From assembly GCA_011389895.1 (NCBI GenBank), contig JAABTN010000002.1, positions 62,001 through 126,000 of the forward strand: 64,000 nucleotides of DNA. Direction: 5' to 3'. Of this stretch, positions 26,647 through 34,964 are shown in pieces. The position numbers and the translations under genes were made by a program. This DNA comes from Maritimibacter sp. (GTDB lineage Bacteria; Pseudomonadota; Alphaproteobacteria; Rhodobacterales; Rhodobacteraceae). Positions within the stretch are counted from its first letter, which is position 1, and the number at the start of each line of letters is the position of its first letter. The notes below the pieces were generated by a model. The model was given only the letters and a program-made list of their open reading frames with translations. It was not told the DNA's origin and made no database searches.

Positions 26647-28191
26647 ATGTTTGACCTGCTCACAGCTGCCCAAATGCGGGGCGTCGAAGCGGCGGCGATT
26701 GGCTCTGGCGCGGTGACCGGGCGCGTTTTGATGGAGCGCGCCGGGGCCGGGGTCGTTGCCGTGATCGAGGCCGCGCGCCCCACATTTGCGCGCAGGCCCG
26801 GGCGTGCATTGGTGCTCGCTGGCCCGGGTAACAACGGCGGCGATGGCTTTGTCATCGCGCGGCTTCTGAGCGCGCGGGGCTGGGCGGTCGAGGTGGCGTT
26901 TTATGGCGATCTGTCCCGGTTGCCGCCCGATGCCGCCGCCAACGCCCGGCTTTGGCAGGACATCGGGGCGGTGAGCGATCTTGAAACCACGGGGTATGCG
27001 GGGCCGGTGCCCCCCCATGACCTCGTCATAGATGCGCTGTTTGGAACCGGGCTGACCCGCCCCCTGACGCTCGATCTGGCGGGGATCATTGGCGCGCAGG
27101 CTCCGGATGGGTCGTTCCGGGTCGCGGTGGATGTGCCCTCGGGGCTGTGTGCCGATAGTGGGCGGGCTCTCGGCGGTGGGGACCGCGTGCTGCCTGCCGA
27201 CCTGACCGTTACGTTTCATGCGCGAAAGCTCGGTCATTTTCTCGCCGATGGGCCGCGGTTGTGCGGCGACCTTGTGGTGCAGGACATCGGCCTCGCGTCG
27301 CCGAACAATGACAGCCCTTCTACTGCCCCCGCCCGTCTCGTGACGACGCCCGGGGGCGGGTTGCAAAAAACATCGGGCCACAAGTTCAGCCATGGCCACG
27401 CATTGGTCCTGTCGGGCCCGTCCGGGCACACCGGGGCAGCGCGTCTTGCCGCGCGCGGGTCGCTTCGGATCGGGGCCGGGCTTGTGACCGTGGCGACGCC
27501 TGCCAGCGCCTTGGCCGAGACTGCCGCACAGCTGACCGCGATCATGGCGCGAGAGGTTGAGGGTGCGCAGGATCTTTCGCGATTGTTGGACGACCCCCGG
27601 ATCAACGCGCTTGCGCTTGGCCCCGGTCTGGGCCTTGCGCGGGCGCGGGATCTGGTGCCGGTCGCGCTTGCGGGGGGACGCGCGTGCGTGCTTGATGCCG
27701 ATGCGCTCACCGCCTTTGCCGACGACCCGGCGGCGCTGTTCGATGTGCTGCACCCGGCTTGCGTGCTCACCCCGCATGGTGGCGAGTTTGCGCGCTTGTT
27801 TCCCGATCTTGCAGACCGGCTTGCTGCCTCGGCGGACAGCGGACCGGCCTACTCGAAACTCGATGCGACGCGCGCGGCGGCGGCGCGGGCAGGGTGCGCG
27901 GTGCTGTTCAAGGGTGAGGATACGGTGATCGCGGAGGCCTCGGGCGCGGCCTGTGTGCATGCTGCTGCCTATGACCGTGCTGCGCCATGGCTTGCCACGG
28001 CCGGATCGGGTGACGTGCTCTGCGGGTTCATTGTCGGGCTTCTGGCGCGCGGTCAGACGCCTTTGGCGGCGGCGTCACAGGCGGCATGGCTGCATGTGGA
28101 AGCAGCGCGCAGCTTTGGCCCCGGTCTTATCGCCGAGGATATTCCTGACGAGGTTCCAAAGGTGTTCGGCGCGCTCGGGCTAGGGCCCTGA
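26647..28191 (+). CDS. nnr: Bifunctional NAD(P)H-hydrate epimerase / ADP-dependent dehydratase
   Basis: The enzyme repairs hydrated NAD(P)H. The N-terminal YjeF epimerase domain (about 1-210) has 'GPGNNGGDGFVIARLL' and 'IDALFGTGL'. The C-terminal ribokinase-like dehydratase (about 230-514) has 'TPHGGEFARLF' and 'TAGSGDVLCGFIVGLLARG'. The ATG at 26647 gives 514 residues starting 'MFDLLTAAQM'; an in-frame ATG 24 bases earlier is possible. Neither has a strong ribosome site. It is divergent from glnB. Confidence 0.93.
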   Translation: MFDLLTAAQMRGVEAAAIGSGAVTGRVLMERAGAGVVAVIEAARPTFARRPGRALVLAGPGNNGGDGFVIARLLSARGWAVEVAFYGDLSRLPPDAAANARLWQDIGAVSDLETTGYAGPVPPHDLVIDALFGTGLTRPLTLDLAGIIGAQAPDGSFRVAVDVPSGLCADSGRALGGGDRVLPADLTVTFHARKLGHFLADGPRLCGDLVVQDIGLASPNNDSPSTAPARLVTTPGGGLQKTSGHKFSHGHALVLSGPSGHTGAARLAARGSLRIGAGLVTVATPASALAETAAQLTAIMAREVEGAQDLSRLLDDPRINALALGPGLGLARARDLVPVALAGGRACVLDADALTAFADDPAALFDVLHPACVLTPHGGEFARLFPDLADRLAASADSGPAYSKLDATRAAAARAGCAVLFKGEDTVIAEASGAACVHAAAYDRAAPWLATAGSGDVLCGFIVGLLARGQTPLAAASQAAWLHVEAARSFGPGLIAEDIPDEVPKVFGALGLGP

Positions 28192-28215
28192 CACGCCCCT
28201 CGCCACCAAACGCGA

Positions 28216-28241
28216 CACGCCACGCGCGGGGGCGTGGCGTG
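28216..28241 (-). terminator. Perfect 10-bp hairpin between converging genes
   Basis: CACGCCACGC and GCGTGGCGTG pair perfectly around GCGGGG. No T tract follows on either strand. It lies between the nnr stop (28191) and the DUF2892 stop (28265). Its minus-strand leader is identical over 15 bases to the one at 62660-62674, where it follows another minus-strand gene, so a role downstream of minus-strand genes is likely. Confidence 0.5.
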
Positions 28242-28264
28242 CAAGATCATCGGCGGGATACGCC

Positions 28265-28471
28265 TCAGGACTTCATTTTGCAGGTGTTAATCCCGAAGAG
28301 GGTGTAGACCCCGCACCAGCCGGTGACGGCGGTGAACAGCGCGACCGCCCCGACGACCAGTGCAATCCAGGCCAGCGTGGTGCCCATGTTGATGAAGAAG
28401 AACGCGAGCAGCGCGATTCCCACGACACCGCGAACGATCCGGTCGATGTTGCCTTCGTTGGTCTTGAACAT
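28265..28471 (-). CDS. DUF2892 (YgaP-type) inner-membrane protein
   Basis: A 68-residue protein with two hydrophobic helices. It begins 'MFKTNEGNIDRIVRGVVGIA' (the family N-D/R-x-x-R-x-x-x-G pattern) and ends 'TGWCGVYTLFGINTCKM', with the two cysteines usual in the family. The function is unknown; relatives are fused to or located near rhodanese domains. It lies downstream of a Crp/Fnr gene, and a CRP-like palindrome lies 63 bases upstream of its start, which suggests control by that regulator. Confidence 0.88.
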   Translation of the reverse strand: MFKTNEGNIDRIVRGVVGIALLAFFFINMGTTLAWIALVVGAVALFTAVTGWCGVYTLFGINTCKMKS

Positions 28472-28533
28472 CTCAATACTCCATTTCCGTTAGGTTATGA
28501 GCAGAGATTAACATGTTTTGCCGCCCCGCGGCA

Positions 28534-28548
28534 TGTGACAGGGTCACA
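28534..28548. promoter_or_regulatory. CRP-like palindrome TGTGAC-AGG-GTCACA
   Basis: A perfect dyad (TGTGAC with GTCACA, three-base centre) overlaps the stop codon of the Crp/Fnr gene and lies 63-77 bases before the DUF2892 start. It resembles CRP half-sites (TGTGA/TCACA), but the spacer is one base shorter than the E. coli consensus. Confidence 0.4.
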
Positions 28549-29206
28549 CAGCAGGGTGCGCAATGATCCGTTCCAGCGCCGCGCGGTCGAGGATAATCAC
28601 CTGTCCCCGTTCGCGCCCGATCACGCCCAAGCGGGCAAGCCGATCAAGGCGGCGCGACACCACCTCGCGTGCCGACCCGATGGCGCGCGCGATCTCGGCT
28701 TGCGTCATTGTCAGGCGATCGCCTTCGGCGCGGTCGAGAATGAGCGCGGCCATGCGCGCCTCGACCCGTAGAAAGGCCATGGTTTCAATAAGTTGCATCA
28801 TGGCCTGCATCCGTTCGGCGAAGGCCGCGAACACCACTTTTCGAAACGCCGGCGAGGTGTCGATCAGTTCTAGAAACACCGGACGCGGGACCAGAACCAG
28901 CCGGGTGGGCCGCGTCACGACCGCTTCCGCCGAATAATCGTCCCCGCCCAGAAGACCCAGCGTGGATTGGATACAGCTTTCGCCCGGCGTCACCTCGTAG
29001 AGGAGAATGTCGCGCCCGTTCGGGCCAACAAGATGCACGCCGACGTGACCGTCGAGCACGATGACATAGCCCTTCACAACGTCGCCGGGCGAGAAAAGGC
29101 ATGTGTCCTCGGGCACCTCCATCGGTGTGAGGCGGGCCATCGCGGCGCGTGCGGTCGGCTCAAGCGCCGCAAGCTCCTGCGCGGTGTCGACCCAGCCGGC
29201 GATCAT
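28544..29206 (-). CDS. Crp/Fnr family transcriptional regulator
   Basis: The ATG at 29206 gives 220 residues; the longer open frame runs into the mmsB gene. An N-terminal cyclic-nucleotide-binding type beta-roll (about 15-130, 'FSPGDVVKGYVIVLDGHVGVHL') precedes a dimerisation helix and a winged helix ('MTQAEIARAIGSAREVVSRR', near 165-190). The FNR N-terminal cysteine cluster is absent, so oxygen sensing by an iron-sulfur cluster is not expected. It is the last gene after mmsB and may be transcribed with the valine genes. Ligand unknown. Confidence 0.9.
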   Translation of the reverse strand: MIAGWVDTAQELAALEPTARAAMARLTPMEVPEDTCLFSPGDVVKGYVIVLDGHVGVHLVGPNGRDILLYEVTPGESCIQSTLGLLGGDDYSAEAVVTRPTRLVLVPRPVFLELIDTSPAFRKVVFAAFAERMQAMMQLIETMAFLRVEARMAALILDRAEGDRLTMTQAEIARAIGSAREVVSRRLDRLARLGVIGRERGQVIILDRAALERIIAHPAV

Positions 29207-29213
29207 GTGTCGG

Positions 29214-30086
29214 TCATCCCCGCCCACGGGTTTCGAACCGGGGCAGCATGGCCGAGAAATCCATGCCTTCGCCGCTCTCCTGTTCGACGAATCGCGCATA
29301 GAGATCGCGTGCGGCCTGACCCATCGGGGTGTCCGCATCCACCGTTTCCGCGGCCTGTTGCGCCAATCGCAGGTCTTTCAGCATCAATTCGGCAGCAAAG
29401 CCCGGTTTGTAGCCGTTGTCGGCGGGCGAGGTCGCGCCGATGCCCGGGGCCGGGGTGTAGGCGTTCATCGACCAGCTATAGCCCGACGAGGTCGAGACGA
29501 CATCATACATCGCCTGCCGGTCGAGCCCGAGCTTGTCGGCAAGCGCGAAGGCTTCGCAGGTGACGATCATGGTGGCGCCAAGGATCATGTTGTTGCAGAT
29601 CTTCGCGGCCTGCCCGTTGCCCGAGGGGCCGCAATGCACGGCCTTTTGACCCATGATGTCGAGAAGCGGGGCGACCTTGGCAAACCCGTCCTCGTCGCCG
29701 CCCGCCATGAAGGTGAGCGTGCCCGCCGCCGCGCCGGTGACGCCGCCGGACACCGGCGCATCCACCGCAGAAAGGCCCGCGTTGTGCGCCTGTTCGGCGA
29801 CCGCGCGGGCGCTGTCGACATCGACGGTGGAGCAATCGGCAAAGACCGCGCCCTTGGTCATGGCCGGGATGATTTCATCCGCGACCTTGCGTAGGATCGC
29901 GCCGTTGGGGAGCATGGTGATCACCACCTCGGCCCCGGTCGCGGCCTCGACCCCCGATCCCGCCGGTGTCACGCCCTCAGGCATCGGTGCGGCGAGATCG
30001 AAACCCGAGACCTCGTGCCCCGCCGCGACGAGATTGGCGGCCATCGGCCCGCCCATGTTGCCCAGCCCGATAAATCCGATCTTCAT
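29214..30086 (-). CDS. mmsB: 3-hydroxyisobutyrate dehydrogenase
   Basis: An NAD-dependent beta-hydroxyacid dehydrogenase of 290 residues, oxidising 3-hydroxyisobutyrate to methylmalonate semialdehyde in valine breakdown. The N-terminal Rossmann motif is 'IGFIGLGNMGGPMAANLV'. The substrate segment 'DAPVSGGVTGAAAGTLTFMAGG' and the catalytic lysine in 'GNGQAAKICNNMILG' are intact. The gene follows the hydrolase gene by ten bases, in pathway order. Confidence 0.95.
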   Translation of the reverse strand: MKIGFIGLGNMGGPMAANLVAAGHEVSGFDLAAPMPEGVTPAGSGVEAATGAEVVITMLPNGAILRKVADEIIPAMTKGAVFADCSTVDVDSARAVAEQAHNAGLSAVDAPVSGGVTGAAAGTLTFMAGGDEDGFAKVAPLLDIMGQKAVHCGPSGNGQAAKICNNMILGATMIVTCEAFALADKLGLDRQAMYDVVSTSSGYSWSMNAYTPAPGIGATSPADNGYKPGFAAELMLKDLRLAQQAAETVDADTPMGQAARDLYARFVEQESGEGMDFSAMLPRFETRGRG

Positions 30087-30096
30087 GGTGTCCTCC

Positions 30097-31119
30097 CTAG
30101 AGTTTCAGCGCGTCCGCCCCAAGCGGCGCGGTCATCGTTTTCACGACCTCCACCGGCACCTGTCCAAGCGGGTATTTCCAATTCGGGCTGCGATCCTTGT
30201 CCACGATCATCGCCCGGATTCCTTCCAGAAAATCACCATGCTCCATGGCACGGAAGGTGTATTCGTATTCAAAGCCAAGGACCGCGCGGATTTCATCCAC
30301 CTCGCGCGCGCGCCCGATGTTGACCAGCGCGACCGCCATGGAGAGCGGCGAATTGCGCCCGATCGCGGCCAGCGCGTCGAGGGCAAAGGGGCTTGCGTCC
30401 GCTTCAAGCGCGGCGATGATCCCGTCCAGCCCGCTTGCAAAACAGCGGTCGATGCGCGCCTGCGCGTCGGCGAGGGGGGCCTCGGGCGGGCTGTCCTTCA
30501 CCCGGTCTAGGATGGTGATGTCGCCGGTCTGCTCCAACTGGCTGATCAGGTCGAGCCAGAATTCGCGCGGGACGTAGTGGTCTGCAAAGCCCGCATGGAG
30601 TGCGTCACCGGGCCCCATGCGGGACGCGGTTAGGGCGAGGTATTCGCCAAGCGCACCGGGCGCGCGCGACAAGATGAGCGTGCCGCCCACGTCGGGGACA
30701 AGACCGATGCCGACCTCGGGCATGGCGACCTGTGATGTCTCGCACACCACGCGGTGCGCGCAATGCCCGGCCACGCCGACCCCGCCGCCCATCACGAAGC
30801 CCTGCATGAAGGCCACGGTGGGTTTCGGATAGCCCGCGATCTTGGCGTTCATCCGGTATTCGTCGGCCCAGAACGCGCGCCCGTAGTCGAAATTGCCGGC
30901 GATCCCGGTGTCATACATCTCCTGAATGTCGCCGCCCGCGCAAAAGGCCTTGTCGCCCGCCGCGTCGAACAGCACGAGATCGACATCGTCGTCCTCGCGC
31001 CACGCGTCCAGCGCCTGCTCGATCTTGCCGCACATGTCGTAAGACAGAGCGTTCAGCGCCTTCGGGCGGTTGAGCGTGATCCGCCCGGCGCGCCCGCGCC
31101 TCTCGATGATGATATCCAT
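30097..31119 (-). CDS. 3-hydroxyisobutyryl-CoA hydrolase (crotonase family)
   Basis: A crotonase-fold protein of 340 residues, longer than ordinary enoyl-CoA hydratases and equal to HIBCH enzymes, which release free 3-hydroxyisobutyrate from its CoA ester. The oxyanion-hole segments 'KAFCAGGDIQEMYD' and 'QGFVMGGGVGVAGHCAHRV' are typical of HIBCH, and 'MPEVGIGLVPDVGG' carries the catalytic Glu/Asp region. The start at 31119 ('MDIIIERRGRAGRI') fits the family; upstream residues overlap the dehydrogenase gene. Neighbours supply the steps before and after it. Confidence 0.92.
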   Translation of the reverse strand: MDIIIERRGRAGRITLNRPKALNALSYDMCGKIEQALDAWREDDDVDLVLFDAAGDKAFCAGGDIQEMYDTGIAGNFDYGRAFWADEYRMNAKIAGYPKPTVAFMQGFVMGGGVGVAGHCAHRVVCETSQVAMPEVGIGLVPDVGGTLILSRAPGALGEYLALTASRMGPGDALHAGFADHYVPREFWLDLISQLEQTGDITILDRVKDSPPEAPLADAQARIDRCFASGLDGIIAALEADASPFALDALAAIGRNSPLSMAVALVNIGRAREVDEIRAVLGFEYEYTFRAMEHGDFLEGIRAMIVDKDRSPNWKYPLGQVPVEVVKTMTAPLGADALKL

Positions 31120-31136
31120 GCCGCCTCCGGTCCCGT

Positions 31137-32282
31137 TTACGCCCGATCGGCGAGCATCTGACGGCTCACGATCAGGCGCATGATCTCGTTCGTGCCTTCG
31201 AGGATCTGGTGCACGCGCAAATCGCGCACGATCTTCTCGACCCCGTAGTCGGCAAGATAGCCATAGCCCCCATGCAGTTGCAGGCAATCGTTCGCCACGT
31301 CAAAGGCCGCGTCGGTCACATAGAGTTTCGCCATGGCACAGAACTTGGTCGCGTCCGGTGTTCCCGCGTCGAGCTTCCAGGCCGCTTGGCGCAGGAAGGT
31401 GCGGGCCGATTGCAGTTTGACCTCCATATCGGCGAGGCGGAATTGAAGCGCCTGAAACTGGTCGATGGATTTGCCGAACGCCTTGCGCTCGCCCATGTAG
31501 CTCAGCGTCATGCCCAAAGCGGCCTGCGCCCCGCCAAGCGCGCTGGCCGCGATGTTGAGCCGCCCGCCATCGAGACCCGCCATGGCATAGGAAAACCCCT
31601 TGCCCTCTTCGCCCACGAGGTTGTCGTGCGGCACGTGGCAATCGTCAAATTGCACCTGTGCGGTGGGCTGTGCCTTCCACCCCATCTTGTCCTCGGGCCC
31701 GCCAAAGGACAGCCCCGGTGTCTTGTCCTCGATCACGATGGCCGAGATGCCCTTGGGCCCGTCCGCCCCGGTGCGCGTCATGGTCAGGTAGGCGTCCGAA
31801 TAGGAGCCGCCCGAGATGAACGCCTTCGTCCCGTTGAGCCTGTAGCCTTCGTTGGTCTTCTCGGCCTTGGTGCGCAGCGCGACCGCGTCCGATCCGCTGC
31901 CCGGTTCGGTCAGGCAGTAGGAGAACACTTTTTTCATCGAGGTAAGGTCGGGAAGCCATTTGGCCTTCGTCTCGTCCGAGCCGAACTTGTCGATCATGCC
32001 GCCGCACATGTTGTGGATCGACAGAAACGACGCCACGGCGGGGCAGGACATCGACAGGGCTTCGAACACCAGCGTGGCGTCAAGGCGGCTCAACCCGGAG
32101 CCGCCGAAGTCTTCGTTCACGTAAATCCCCGCAAGGCCAAGCTCGGCCACCTTGGGCCAAAGCTCTTTCGGGATCGTGCCGTCGCGTTCCCACTCCCGGG
32201 CGAAGGGGGCAATGTTGGCTTGCCCGAAGGCATGGGCCATGTCGAAGATGGCCTCTTGTTCTTCTGTCAGTGCGAAATCCAT
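31137..32282 (-). CDS. Isobutyryl-CoA dehydrogenase (acyl-CoA dehydrogenase)
   Basis: A flavoprotein of 381 residues that oxidises isobutyryl-CoA to methacrylyl-CoA. Acyl-CoA dehydrogenase signatures 'CLTEPGSGSDAVALRTKA' and the C-terminal 'QILEGTNEIMRLIVSRQ' with the catalytic Glu are intact. The segment 'LSIHNMCGGMIDKFG' matches the ACAD8/isobutyryl-CoA type. It leads the acd-hydrolase-mmsB-Crp/Fnr run; a 20-base palindrome lies about 100 bases upstream. No methacrylyl-CoA hydratase gene is present in the window. Confidence 0.93.
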   Translation of the reverse strand: MDFALTEEQEAIFDMAHAFGQANIAPFAREWERDGTIPKELWPKVAELGLAGIYVNEDFGGSGLSRLDATLVFEALSMSCPAVASFLSIHNMCGGMIDKFGSDETKAKWLPDLTSMKKVFSYCLTEPGSGSDAVALRTKAEKTNEGYRLNGTKAFISGGSYSDAYLTMTRTGADGPKGISAIVIEDKTPGLSFGGPEDKMGWKAQPTAQVQFDDCHVPHDNLVGEEGKGFSYAMAGLDGGRLNIAASALGGAQAALGMTLSYMGERKAFGKSIDQFQALQFRLADMEVKLQSARTFLRQAAWKLDAGTPDATKFCAMAKLYVTDAAFDVANDCLQLHGGYGYLADYGVEKIVRDLRVHQILEGTNEIMRLIVSRQMLADRA

Positions 32283-32380
32283 GCCTCTCCTCCCAAAGAT
32301 CGGCGGTTAAATGAACGCCGGTTCAGTTCCCGAGTGTGACCACCGGGGGCGACGGACTCAACCGCGAATTCTCCAAAAGC

Positions 32381-32400
32381 GCTTTGCGGGATTGCAAAGC
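32381..32400. promoter_or_regulatory. Palindrome GCTTTGC-N6-GCAAAGC upstream of the valine operon
   Basis: Seven-base arms (32381-32387, 32394-32400) are perfectly inverted around GGGATT. It is 99-118 bases upstream of the isobutyryl-CoA dehydrogenase start. The right arm is identical to one upstream of mmsA (36552-36558), so a shared regulator of valine catabolism is likely. Confidence 0.6.
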
Positions 32401-32414
32401 CATACCATGAACGC

Positions 32415-33548
32415 TCACAGACCTTCGTGAAATTCCGCAATGAGATGGCGCACCACTTCGTCCAGCGCCTCTTTGCGTGACAGCTCGGCCTCGACCGCAT
32501 CGGCAAACACCCGGCGCTGTCGATCCGCGCTGGTGCCCTCCGCGATGATCCGGCGCGCGCTTTCCAATTCGGGCAGGCACCCGAGCGCCTCGGCGTCTTC
32601 GCTTAACAAGTCGATGAATTCATCGACAAGATCGGCAAGTGGCACGATTTCGCGCCGCCCGAAGTCGACCAGCCCGCCGTTGATGCCGTAACGTTGCGCC
32701 ATCCAGCGGTTTTCGGCGATCAGCACGTTGTCATAGACACGCCAGCGTTGGTTGCGCCCCTTCAGACGCCACAACATGCGCGTCAGGCTTTGGATGATCG
32801 CGGCGATGGTCAGGGCGGTGTCGATCCTTGGGCTGACATCGCAGATGCGCGCCTCGATGGTCGGAAACTTGGCCGAGGGGCGCAGATCCCACCAAATCTT
32901 CGACGCATCTTCGATCAGGTCGAGATCTACAAGCGCCGTCACGGTGCGTTCGTATTCCGCCCAGCTCCAGAATTTGGGCGGCAGGCCGGTGCGCGGCAGG
33001 TTGTCGAAGATCGTCAGGCGATAGGAAGCCAGCCCGGTATCTTCGCCCTGCCAATAGGGCGACGAGGCCGAGAGGGCGAGCAGATGTGGCAGGAAATAGG
33101 TCAGCTGGTTGACGATATCGACCCGGTCCTCTTCATCCGGCAGACCGACATGCACGTGCATGCCGCAGATCAAAAGCCGGCGCGCCACGCCGCCCAGATC
33201 GCGCGACAATTCGTTGTAGCGTTGCTTGTCGGTGTGATGCTGCGCCTTCCAATCCGAGAACGGGTGACAGGCGGCGGCGATGGGGGCCAGCCCATGGTCG
33301 CGCGCCTTGTCGGCGACAACGCGGCGCAGGTGGCGCAGGTCTTCGCGGGCCGAGGCGACGCCTTTGCATACATGGGTGCCGATCTCGATCTGGCATTGCA
33401 GGAACTCTGGGCTGACCTGTTCGTCAAGCTCTGCCTTGCAAGCTTCCATCAGGGCTTCCGGCGCGCGGGCCAAGGCGAGGGTTTCGGTGTCGACGAGAAG
33501 GTATTCCTCTTCGATTCCGATGGTGAAATCCGGTTCAAGCTTTGACAT
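32415..33548 (-). CDS. Carboxylate-amine ligase (YbdK / GCS2 family)
   Basis: A glutamate-cysteine-ligase type 2 fold of 377 residues. The N-terminus '[13 protein letters not shown]' carries the metal-binding Glu cluster, and '[19 protein letters not shown]' is the second hallmark. E. coli YbdK has weak gamma-glutamyl-cysteine ligase activity; the real substrate in this group is not settled. It stands between the valine gene blocks, on the same strand, without obvious functional relation. Confidence 0.9.
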   Translation of the reverse strand: MSKLEPDFTIGIEEEYLLVDTETLALARAPEALMEACKAELDEQVSPEFLQCQIEIGTHVCKGVASAREDLRHLRRVVADKARDHGLAPIAAACHPFSDWKAQHHTDKQRYNELSRDLGGVARRLLICGMHVHVGLPDEEDRVDIVNQLTYFLPHLLALSASSPYWQGEDTGLASYRLTIFDNLPRTGLPPKFWSWAEYERTVTALVDLDLIEDASKIWWDLRPSAKFPTIEARICDVSPRIDTALTIAAIIQSLTRMLWRLKGRNQRWRVYDNVLIAENRWMAQRYGINGGLVDFGRREIVPLADLVDEFIDLLSEDAEALGCLPELESARRIIAEGTSADRQRRVFADAVEAELSRKEALDEVVRHLIAEFHEGL

Positions 33549-33646
33549 GGGCCCCTCCCGCGTCTGCCGACAGTGACGCCCAGCCTGCGCTGAACCGGGG
33601 CGGGGCGCAAGCTTGCAGGCGTGCGGGCGGCCCTCCCAGGGGATCG

Positions 33647-34069
33647 TCAGGCGATGTCGGGCACGAACAGCGCGTCAAAGCTGTTTTCTGCTTGGCCCAG
33701 GATGGTCAGCGCGGTCGCTTCGTCGGGCTGGATCGAGGTCACCATGCCGGGAATACCTGCCCAAGGCTCGGTGATCAGCCGGGCAAGATCGTGCGCGATC
33801 TTGGTGGGGGCATAGACCACGATGAACGCTTCGCCGCCGTTCTCGGTAAAAGCTTTGGCGTTCTCGGCATGCACCGTCATGAGGCGGATGAAATCCACGT
33901 CCCAGGTGTCGACCCGCGACAGATCGAACAGTCGTTTCATGCGCGGGTGTGCATCGGGATGCGCCATGTATTCGGCAAAAAGCGCCTCGGCCTCAGTCAA
34001 GGTGACCAGACCCTCATAGCGAATGTAAATAAGCCCCCTGTCGGGAAAGATCCGGTATTGCCCCGGCAT
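33647..34069 (-). CDS. SpoIIAA/STAS-like hypothetical protein
   Basis: This is a 140-residue cytoplasmic protein. The pattern '[20 protein letters not shown]', then '[20 protein letters not shown]' and alternating helices and strands resembles SpoIIAA-like/STAS-type proteins common in alphaproteobacteria. No catalytic motif, signal peptide or membrane segment. Neighbours give no clue. Function unknown. Confidence 0.75.
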   Translation of the reverse strand: MPGQYRIFPDRGLIYIRYEGLVTLTEAEALFAEYMAHPDAHPRMKRLFDLSRVDTWDVDFIRLMTVHAENAKAFTENGGEAFIVVYAPTKIAHDLARLITEPWAGIPGMVTSIQPDEATALTILGQAENSFDALFVPDIA

Positions 34070-34178
34070 GACCCCCGTCCCCCATGACGTTTCCCCATTT
34101 CAGGCAGAGATCATAACGGCGGGCGCCCGGTTTGCACATCACCTCTTCCGGATAGGCCCCGGGGTGGCTGTGCGGGGG

Positions 34179-34784
34179 TCAGATCAACCGGACCTGCGTG
34201 CCGATCGGGGCGAGTTCGAACAGTTCGGCGATCTTTTCGTTGTAAAGCCCGATGCAGCCGTCCGACGACCTGCGCCCGATCTTGCGCGTGTCATGGGTGC
34301 CGTGGATCAGGTAGGCGGGCCAATCGAGATACATCGCATGAGTGCCCAGCGGATTGTCCGGGCCTGCGGGCATGACCTTTGGCAAATCGTCGAACCGCTC
34401 GTGCATCGAGGCGGTCGGGGTCCACGTCGGCCCAACCTTCTTGCGCACGATCTCGGAGTAGCCGCGCTTGGTCAGATCGTCCGAGCGGGGCACCGAGGTG
34501 GGATAGAGCCGGTAAATCTCGCCGTCCCCGGACCAGAAGTGCAACACGCGGCTGACCATGTCACAGACAATCGCGCCTTGGCCGAGGCTGTCGAAATGAT
34601 CCTGCCACGCCATGGTGCGAAACGACGAGACGTTGTTGCGCGCGGTGCCGGGGATCAGGTCTTCGGGATTGGGAACCAGCGGTTCGTCCTGCGCCTCTTG
34701 CGCACGCAACACCATGGGTGCGGCAAAAGGAAGGGCAGCAGCGGTGGCGAGAAGCCCGCGCCGGGAAAAGCGTTTGCGTGTCAT
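34179..34784 (-). CDS. L,D-transpeptidase (YkuD) with Tat signal
   Basis: A 201-residue exported enzyme that cross-links peptidoglycan or attaches proteins to it through meso-diaminopimelate. The N-terminus has a twin-arginine signal ('KRFSRRGLLATAAALPFAAP'). The YkuD active site is complete: His in 'YLIHGTHDTRKIG' and Cys in 'RRSSDGCIGLYN'. It sits between mmsA and the SpoIIAA-like gene on the same strand. Confidence 0.93.
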   Translation of the reverse strand: MTRKRFSRRGLLATAAALPFAAPMVLRAQEAQDEPLVPNPEDLIPGTARNNVSSFRTMAWQDHFDSLGQGAIVCDMVSRVLHFWSGDGEIYRLYPTSVPRSDDLTKRGYSEIVRKKVGPTWTPTASMHERFDDLPKVMPAGPDNPLGTHAMYLDWPAYLIHGTHDTRKIGRRSSDGCIGLYNEKIAELFELAPIGTQVRLI

Positions 34785-34919
34785 GGTCTGACGCCTGCGT
34801 GTTCTTAATGTTAACCGACAGTACGCCGATCCGCGTTGCAGGCATAGGGGCCGGAGGGCGTGAGACCTATGCTCTCAAGTGAATGTGAAAGCGCCGTGTG
34901 CTGGCCCTGCGTTTTGGAT

Positions 34920-34953
34920 GGGCGTGCGCGGCGCCCCGTGGCCGCGCACGCCC
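34920..34953. terminator. 13-bp perfect hairpin downstream of mmsA
   Basis: GGGCGTGCGCGGC (34920-34932) pairs fully with GCCGCGCACGCCC (34941-34953). It follows the mmsA stop by eleven bases. There is no T tract on the minus strand, so it may act as an mRNA 3'-end stabiliser or a terminator without U-run. Confidence 0.6.
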
Positions 34954-34964
34954 TTGGTCTTGGA

